From: Brevibacillus laterosporus DSM 25 | GTDB taxonomy: Bacteria; Bacillota; Bacilli; Brevibacillales; Brevibacillaceae | Length of the DNA: 64,000 nucleotides | Assembly (NCBI RefSeq): GCF_002706795.1 | Contig: NZ_CP017705.1 | Location: 700,001-764,000 of the forward strand | Direction: 5' to 3' | Shown: positions 58,574 to 64,000 of the stretch, one piece after another | Numbering within the stretch: position 1 is the first letter of the stretch | Layout of the letters: each line of letters opens with the position of its first letter | Program-made: the position numbers and the translations under genes | Notes under the pieces: model-generated | Databases searched by the model: none | The model's input: only the letters and a program-made list of their open reading frames with translations | Told to the model about the DNA's origin: nothing

Positions 58574-61104
58574 GCTTTTCCACCTCTTGTCTCTAATGCA
58601 TTGACGAAAGCAGTCTCGATGATACGCTTTATTTCATTCGTAACGGTAGGGTCTTTCAATAATCGAATCATGCCTACCACATCCTGAAGTACACCATCTG
58701 CATGTAGCGTGATGGGCATAGTTGAGACCGTTACCGATAGATTTTGAGCTGACTCCTTCTTATCTGCCGCATTCGTAGCTACAGGCTTTACGGGCGGTGC
58801 TGGTGTTATAGCTAACGTATCTTGTGGTTTTCTTCTCATAGATTTGATCTGACTAGCATCATCACTAATTGGAATCGATGGCTGTGCGGGTGGCACTGGT
58901 GCAGGAGGTGTCTCTTGCTTTTCTTTTCCCCATCCAAACCAATCAGGCAATTTTTCCATGAGGAAGTCTCCGCCAACCGAACCTAAAAATCCACCAACTA
59001 CTCCGCCAACAGCTGTTCCTAATCCCGGTACGATCGAGCCAACTGTGGCACCAATCATAGTACCTGCGGCTTTCATCCCAGCGCTTCCACCTAGCTTTAA
59101 TAGCTCCATCGGTTTATTGTCAGACGTAGCTAATGAAGCGAGATCCATGGCTTCTCCTACAAAAGGAATTTTTTTCAGCAGGCCTTTTCCAAAGGATTTA
59201 ACCCCACCAAAGCCTTTGCCGCCCAGATTCTTTAATCCGTCCCACGCGGCTCCACCGAAGCTTTTTATCCCTTCAAAAGCTTTGCCACCAATGTCCTTTA
59301 GTTTTCCAAAACCGGTAGCTGGCTTGCCAGCTTTTTTGGGAGCTGTAGTAGGGAGAGTAGCTTTACGAGAAAGTGGTTTGGCTGGTTTAGGTTGAGTTTT
59401 TGGTTTCGTTGGTTTTTTCTGATTGCTTGGGTTACTTGGATTATTTTTGGGTGATTTGCTGGCTCCTCCAGTGTTTTTTCCGCCGAATTTGGAGGGGCCT
59501 AGCTTTCTTTTCCCCTTTTTTCCTCCTCTTTTTTTCTTCGAGCCCTTACGCTTATCTCTTTTTTCCCCACCTGTATCGCTGCCATCTGTGCAACAGCATT
59601 TATCTTGCTTATTGTCTGGGCCATCACCACCACCATCGCCTTGGTCATTTTCTTTCGCCCATTTAGCAAGAAGATATACTCCCAATCCTTCTAAGGTATA
59701 TCTAATCCCCGCTGGTAGTTGATTAAAAATTTGAATACCTGTAGACAACGCACCAGTTAACATTTTTATTACAGGGGTTAAATCCTTGGCTACCGTAGCT
59801 GTTAAGTCCACCATAGCTGCTTTGGCTTCGCTTTGAGCTTTCATATATTCAAACCAAGGATTTTGGTCGATTGCAGCCTTATAGGATTTATTTACTTCGT
59901 TATTAGCTACTTTATTTTCCACTTCGCCAGCAGAAATTTTCCCCGTTTTCTCCAGCAGTGGCACTAGATGCTGTAATAGCTCCTTGCCGGAACCTGAGCC
60001 TACTGCATTTAGCATCTCTTGACGTACATTATCATCTTTAATAGAAGCAAGATTCATAAAAATACGTCCCATTGCCGTCTGATTATCGCTTTTATTATCT
60101 GAATGCAATAGCTGGGTTACTTGGATGGCCTCACTGTCAGCCAAGCGTTTGGCTTCCTCAGGACTTTTTCCATCCGCCTCATAACCTTTTTGTAATACAC
60201 TACTCAGATCGCCCTGAGTAGACATTTTTAATGCAATATCTTTTAAGGCGCCTAGTGGCATGTCATTTGATGCAATTCCCATGTTACCAATTTCGCCGAC
60301 CAGCATCGCCATTTTCTCTGGTGTATCCATTACCATCCCTAGCTGGGAAGTATATTTGATCATAGAGGATACAAAATCGTCGCTAAAATCCTTCATATTG
60401 GTACTCATATATTGAAGAGAATTCGCAAGTCGCTCAGGATCACTAACTCCTGTGCTGTCGCGTAATAGAGCCATCATTTTTAAGCTCTGATCAGCAGAGA
60501 ACCCTGTAGACATACTTAATTTGGCAGCAAATTCGGCATATGCAGCCTTATCCTTTGAATTTACCTCGTCACTTCTGTTATAGATGGATATAGCCTCTGT
60601 TTTGCTTACATTCGGGTTAATTTGGAGCATTTTCTCAACACTGCGATCTAAATCTTGGACCTCAGCATCCGTTTTTCCTCTGGCAATAAATAATCCTCGT
60701 TCTTTTGCTGCAGATTGAGATTCGGGGATCGAGTTTTTGTACCACCTCATCGCCTGCCCTCTTAAATCAACAAAGGGGTTAGCGGAGCCGCCATCGTCTC
60801 CTCCACCACTCACCACAACGGGTTGACTAAACTGACTGCGCATTTGCGAAATCTTTTGTGTCGCCTGATCATCTATTTCCACACGAAGCTTGGCTTGGAC
60901 AGAAGTTCCGAGTTGCTGTAATTGAGAACGTACCTCTTTTATACGCCGTTCCATTCTATCAGCTTCTCGTAAAAAATCGCGTCCCATCTGTCTCCAAGCT
61001 ACTTGTAACGAGACCGAATCTCTTTTCCATGCCATCATGCCCTGCCTTACCTTGAACATCTCTTTCTGGACGGAAAGGAGCTCGACTACCATATCGTTGC
61101 TCAT
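58570..61104 (-). CDS. xkdO: tape measure protein (XkdO-like)
   Basis: 844 residues. Helical N-terminus (1-110), a globular middle, one membrane-like segment near 465-490 (LEGLGVYLLAKWA), a Lys-rich low-complexity linker (about 495-600) with a Cys triplet (DKCCCTDGSD), and a Gly-rich hydrophobic segment (about 690-740, AGTMIGATVGSIVPGLG). Tape measure length sets tail length; at 1.5 A per residue the tail would be roughly 125 nm. ATG at 61104 has GGAGG eight bases upstream. Confidence 0.8.
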   Translation of the reverse strand: MSNDMVVELLSVQKEMFKVRQGMMAWKRDSVSLQVAWRQMGRDFLREADRMERRIKEVRSQLQQLGTSVQAKLRVEIDDQATQKISQMRSQFSQPVVVSGGGDDGGSANPFVDLRGQAMRWYKNSIPESQSAAKERGLFIARGKTDAEVQDLDRSVEKMLQINPNVSKTEAISIYNRSDEVNSKDKAAYAEFAAKLSMSTGFSADQSLKMMALLRDSTGVSDPERLANSLQYMSTNMKDFSDDFVSSMIKYTSQLGMVMDTPEKMAMLVGEIGNMGIASNDMPLGALKDIALKMSTQGDLSSVLQKGYEADGKSPEEAKRLADSEAIQVTQLLHSDNKSDNQTAMGRIFMNLASIKDDNVRQEMLNAVGSGSGKELLQHLVPLLEKTGKISAGEVENKVANNEVNKSYKAAIDQNPWFEYMKAQSEAKAAMVDLTATVAKDLTPVIKMLTGALSTGIQIFNQLPAGIRYTLEGLGVYLLAKWAKENDQGDGGGDGPDNKQDKCCCTDGSDTGGEKRDKRKGSKKKRGGKKGKRKLGPSKFGGKNTGGASKSPKNNPSNPSNQKKPTKPKTQPKPAKPLSRKATLPTTAPKKAGKPATGFGKLKDIGGKAFEGIKSFGGAAWDGLKNLGGKGFGGVKSFGKGLLKKIPFVGEAMDLASLATSDNKPMELLKLGGSAGMKAAGTMIGATVGSIVPGLGTAVGGVVGGFLGSVGGDFLMEKLPDWFGWGKEKQETPPAPVPPAQPSIPISDDASQIKSMRRKPQDTLAITPAPPVKPVATNAADKKESAQNLSVTVSTMPITLHADGVLQDVVGMIRLLKDPTVTNEIKRIIETAFVNALETRGGKA

Positions 61105-61141
61105 TGCATTCACCTCCGTTCATGCTACATCTTTCCTTCAT

Positions 61142-61173
61142 AAAAAAACGGCGGAGGATATCACTCCTCCGCC
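61142..61173 (-). terminator. terminator between chaperone and tape measure genes
   Basis: Perfect 9-bp stem (GGCGGAGGA/TCCTCCGCC, loop of 6) followed by GTTTTTTTA on the minus strand. The stop of the frameshift product is inside the loop. Confidence 0.75.
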
Positions 61174-61322
61174 TCTAATTCAATGATCTGACATGCGATA
61201 ATAAATAATTTTTGCTTATACCGATCCACTTCATATTCAACAATTTCCGCCGGGAGACCTCTGCCATGCAGATAAGCCTTCGCTACATGCCAAGCCTCCG
61301 CGTCGGATTGAATTAGTTTTTT
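61161..61322 (-). CDS. -1 frameshift extension of the tail assembly chaperone
   Basis: The heptamer A-AAA-AAC (61316-61322) lies immediately before the chaperone stop TAA. Slipping back by one base opens a 51-codon frame (CTA ATT CAA...) to TGA at 61161-61163, with an acidic helical end (QIIELEAEE). It would give a 177-residue fusion, like gpG-T of lambda. A short stop-proximal site with no strong downstream pseudoknot visible. Confidence 0.7.
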   Translation of the reverse strand, partial: KKLIQSDAEAWHVAKAYLHGRGLPAEIVEYEVDRYKQKLFIIACQIIELEAEE

Positions 61323-61693
61323 GCTTCTTCAATCGCTTCCTCTTCCGTCTGACCCTGATTTGCTTTGCGTACCGTTTCTAAAAGGAGTGCATAGGCGTCT
61401 GGGTTGCGGTCAAACAGTTTGCCGGGAAGTTCAAATTTATCGCCTGCCTTGAACGCTTTCTTTAGCTCTGGATCATTCCAATTAAAGTCGTGTTCGGTCG
61501 CCTTCACAATGCGAGCATCATTGTAGCGGTACCAGTCGAATTTATCACCTTTATCTGCCTCTCGCTCGCAAATACGACCTTCCATTAAGGTAAGCTGACG
61601 TACCTTCCATACCTCACCATCAATGCTGACTTCTACCTCATGACGTGGTGTTGTTTCATTTGCTTGCGCTAAAAATTTTTCTAATTTCCCCAT
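61313..61693 (-). CDS. xkdN: tail assembly chaperone (XkdN-like)
   Basis: 126 residues of Pfam PF08890 (phage XkdN-like). Core VRQLTLMEGRICEREADKG and ARIVKATEHDFNWNDPELKKAF. It sits between tube and tape measure genes, where chaperones with frameshift products are found. RBS AGGGGG before ATG. Ends next to the slippery site. Confidence 0.85.
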   Translation of the reverse strand: MGKLEKFLAQANETTPRHEVEVSIDGEVWKVRQLTLMEGRICEREADKGDKFDWYRYNDARIVKATEHDFNWNDPELKKAFKAGDKFELPGKLFDRNPDAYALLLETVRKANQGQTEEEAIEEAKN

Positions 61694-61704
61694 GGAAAGT
61701 CCCC

Positions 61705-62157
61705 CTATTCTTCTGTATATTCTGGTAATTTATCAAGGTAATCAGGCTTCTTGTTACTGCGACCCTTAATTTCATAAGTCGCATTATCGTTTCCGTCCGC
61801 CTTTGCTTCCCATAATGTGATTTCTTCTGGGTTTAGATAGATATCCGTTAAACGAACTCGTTCTGTATTACCGTTTTCCTTATCGATCATTTCGCCCAAA
61901 AGCTGTGGAATTACAGGAGTTTTGCCCTCGGTAATTTGATCCACGCAAAAATATTTGAGCAGGGCGTTAACAGATGATACCTTTAAAGTAACCTCTACAT
62001 GCCAGGAGTCAATGGTTTGTACCGAGCCCTTTTGCAGACGTTTTACGTCACCATACTCTGTTTTTAGGACAGCTTTCCCTTCCAATGTACCGTAGATTGG
62101 ATCACCATTTTCATCGTATACCTGACAATTTTTTAATTTAATATCGCTTTGACGCAT
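61705..62157 (-). CDS. xkdM: tail tube protein (XkdM-like)
   Basis: 150 residues, LEGKAVLKTEYGDVKRLQKGS and WHVEVTLKVSSVNALLKYF match XkdM tube proteins. ATG at 62157 (the GGGAGG ribosome site overlaps the end of the sheath gene). Directly follows the sheath gene, as in PBSX. Confidence 0.85.
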   Translation of the reverse strand: MRQSDIKLKNCQVYDENGDPIYGTLEGKAVLKTEYGDVKRLQKGSVQTIDSWHVEVTLKVSSVNALLKYFCVDQITEGKTPVIPQLLGEMIDKENGNTERVRLTDIYLNPEEITLWEAKADGNDNATYEIKGRSNKKPDYLDKLPEYTEE

Positions 62158-62159
62158 GC

Positions 62160-63497
62160 TTACAGCACCTCCCATTCAATATCGAAAAGCTCAATAGCAT
62201 CAAGTGGCTTGGCTGCTAGGCGGAAACCACGTTTGTCACCAATTCCATTTTTCTTATCTTCAAAAATCCAGCCCTGTTCAATAGCTCCTTGCGCTTCACG
62301 CACTTCAAGGTAGGTTTTAACCGCACCAACAAACGTCGCACCGCCAATATCGTTATTATCCAGTTTACCTTTATACTTTTTGCCTACAGAGGTAATGTCA
62401 TTAACAATTTGGTCGAGCGTCATCGAAACGCGAATTTTACCAAAATCCTCACGCTCTACTGCTTTTAATGTCGTTAAGGTATTGACGGCACTTTCAATCA
62501 AGTACACGTCACCGTCACGAACTGCAATCAATGTACCAGAGTTAAGTGCATTTTGAATTTCGGTGTGTCCCCAATCTTTTGTCGCTTTTTTCAACGGAAC
62601 CAGCTGTGCACTCAGAGAAATGTGGGCAGGTGTAGCGGCAATCATACCAGCTAGCCATGCCGCCCATTCTAGGCTTCCATAGGTCTTGCCGTTCACATGT
62701 TGACCTGCAATGGCGCAGTTTACGACACGTCGAGAATTGTTGGCTACAGAACGCTCTACATGCTCGTTCATGTTGCTATCTTTTTCTGGCATACCACCGA
62801 TTACTAGCGTGCTACGTTTTTTGCTGAAAAGCTCGCGATCAACCATGAATTGTTTGGCTGCTGCTTGAATTCCAGCGTCAGCTGACGGCAAATACATCGC
62901 GTCGAAATCAATACCTGCGATGGAGTTAAATAAAGTGGTAAAGTCATTTGCCGCTAGAGTAGTGATGCCACTTGTTCCACCTGACAGTGACGTCAGCGTT
63001 GTTTCTTCTGCCGCTTTGTCACCCAGCTTTTTCACTTTGATATAAATGGATTGTTCTGCTTTGGTTACTAGCTCGTCCATATTTGCAAAAGAAAACTTCT
63101 CTGTTTTTACCGGACCTTTGACCTGTAATTCCTTTTTCCCTAATTCTGCTGTTGAATCTTTAATCGAGATTTGTAGTTCGTTACCAACTAGGCCTGGATA
63201 ACGTGCTTCGATGGCAAAGGAACCTTCTTGCGAATAGGTAGCCGCGACACCCTTACCGTTCGTCATACGATAGCCAACTACAGTAGCGCCTCCTTCTGCG
63301 GCCAACTCTAAAATTCCAATTTGTCCAAAGGTTTCTGCTACGCGCTCTTCATAGCCCTTCATAGTAATGACTTGATCAGGAGCTCCCCATTCAGCTAGAT
63401 ATGGTACAAGTACCACACCACTTTTAGGTAGAACTCGTTCCTGCGCTTTCGCTTTTAATTCTACGTTTACACCTGGTCGTTCACGTTGGATTGTCAT
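62160..63497 (-). CDS. xkdK: contractile tail sheath protein (XkdK-like)
   Basis: 445 residues with the sheath head RPGVNVELKAKAQ, the central LSGGTSGITTLAANDF, and the C-terminal domain (KTYLEVREAQGAIEQGWIFED). Contractile tail, so the element is a myovirus-like phage or tailocin. RBS GAGGAGG. Confidence 0.9.
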   Translation of the reverse strand: MTIQRERPGVNVELKAKAQERVLPKSGVVLVPYLAEWGAPDQVITMKGYEERVAETFGQIGILELAAEGGATVVGYRMTNGKGVAATYSQEGSFAIEARYPGLVGNELQISIKDSTAELGKKELQVKGPVKTEKFSFANMDELVTKAEQSIYIKVKKLGDKAAEETTLTSLSGGTSGITTLAANDFTTLFNSIAGIDFDAMYLPSADAGIQAAAKQFMVDRELFSKKRSTLVIGGMPEKDSNMNEHVERSVANNSRRVVNCAIAGQHVNGKTYGSLEWAAWLAGMIAATPAHISLSAQLVPLKKATKDWGHTEIQNALNSGTLIAVRDGDVYLIESAVNTLTTLKAVEREDFGKIRVSMTLDQIVNDITSVGKKYKGKLDNNDIGGATFVGAVKTYLEVREAQGAIEQGWIFEDKKNGIGDKRGFRLAAKPLDAIELFDIEWEVL

Positions 63498-63499
63498 AC

Positions 63500-63763
63500 T
63501 TACTTACCTCCTCGAAATGTAGATACGTATTGTCGTACTTGTTCTTCACTTATTACCTGCTGATCCGTACATGCATGTAACGCTCCTGCTACTTCAAACC
63601 TCTCTGCTTGCAACAACGGTGCACTCTCAATCCATTCCTGACGAGTGCGCTTGGCCTCCTGAGTAGTAGTGTTGAGAGGCTGTAGATCTGCTTGCTCGTT
63701 GTTCTTTTTCGGTTGAGCTTTTTTCACTGTTCCTTCATTTGTTTGTCCTGTTGATTTAGCCAT
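63500..63763 (-). CDS. small phage tail region protein, 87 aa
   Basis: Charged, disordered N-terminal half (KKAQPKKNNEQ) and a helical C-terminal part (EWIESAPLLQAERFEVAG), as in YqbJ-like proteins located before the sheath gene in PBSX/skin elements. ATG at 63763 has GGAGG six bases upstream. Function unknown. Confidence 0.6.
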   Translation of the reverse strand: MAKSTGQTNEGTVKKAQPKKNNEQADLQPLNTTTQEAKRTRQEWIESAPLLQAERFEVAGALHACTDQQVISEEQVRQYVSTFRGGK

Positions 63764-64000
63764 GTCCATCCTCCTTCACATCAAAGATCGTAATTTTATC
63801 TACCTGCTCTCTTCGTACAGGCATGAGGTACTCATAGCGAAACGTAATTTCGGCCCGTTCCTTTTTCTCTGTATTCACAGTGAAAGTGCTCGGGTCAATG
63901 TCAAGCAAGAGCTTGTTTTTGCCACGGTAACTATAACGTTGCTTTCGTAACAAATCTCGAAGGACAGCTATAGAAAGCGGAACATGTTTTTCTTGTTCCA
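63756..64000 (-). CDS. phage tail terminator-like protein (partial, right edge)
   Basis: The frame is open through the right edge: the visible 80 residues include EKHVPLSIAVLRDLLRKQRY and LLLDIDPSTFTV. The position one gene before the YqbJ-like and sheath genes fits the XkdJ-type (DUF6838) protein. A TTG at 63953 would be an internal start but the frame continues upstream without a stop, so the gene is truncated by the window. Confidence 0.55.
   Translation of the reverse strand, partial: EQEKHVPLSIAVLRDLLRKQRYSYRGKNKLLLDIDPSTFTVNTEKKERAEITFRYEYLMPVRREQVDKITIFDVKEDGHG

Noticed and set aside
59423-59722. Plus-strand Pro/Phe-rich ORF opposite the tape measure linker
   Set aside because: Composition is explained by the Lys/Gly-rich linker on the other strand; no start signal.

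Overview
The window looks like a chromosomal stretch of a low-GC, Gram-positive spore-former of the Brevibacillus type (B. laterosporus-like). This is inferred from S-layer homology (SLH) domains, strong AGGAGG ribosome sites with many TTG and GTG starts, YndM- and YhcR-like proteins, and a PBSX-type prophage. No database search was possible, so the species is not proven.

Layout. 1-1035: seven tRNA genes on the minus strand with their own promoter. 1073-4719: a decayed ORF, an NCS2 purine permease, a BluB-type enzyme and a secreted companion protein. 4739-15158: cell-surface block with a giant secreted SNase/OB-fold nuclease, an unknown secreted protein and a triple-SLH surface protein. 15543-24280: scattered housekeeping and accessory genes (XRE regulators, small exporter, aldose epimerase, EamA protein, a solitary adenine-DNA methyltransferase, a metallophosphatase). 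24482-34834: a seven-gene, single-direction cluster with a lipoprotein/ATPase/fused-permease ABC importer, two PIG-L deacetylases (one secreted), an argininosuccinate-lyase-like enzyme and a BadF-type sugar kinase. It looks like an import-and-breakdown pathway for an N-acetylated compound that I cannot name. 35251-46793: regulators (AraC-GyrI, WYL, TrmB), a C45 acyltransferase, hemerythrin with an FNR-type box, an OatA-like acetyltransferase, a DNA-deoxyinosine glycosylase and GNAT enzymes.

47048-64000 (running off the right edge): the tail and lysis half of a PBSX-like contractile phage or tailocin, all on the minus strand. The order is tail terminator, sheath, tube, chaperone (with a clear -1 frameshift site), tape measure, XkdP, XkdQ, XkdR, XkdS, then two complete paralogous modules. 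Each module carries baseplate J, YmfQ/XkdU, three small proteins and a fibre, and ends with an XkdX-like peptide and a homologous terminator. Holin, amidase and a second holin follow. Head genes, if present, lie beyond 64000; no integrase or attachment site is visible.

The most unusual signals are the duplicated baseplate/fibre module and the PIG-L/lyase/kinase/ABC cluster.
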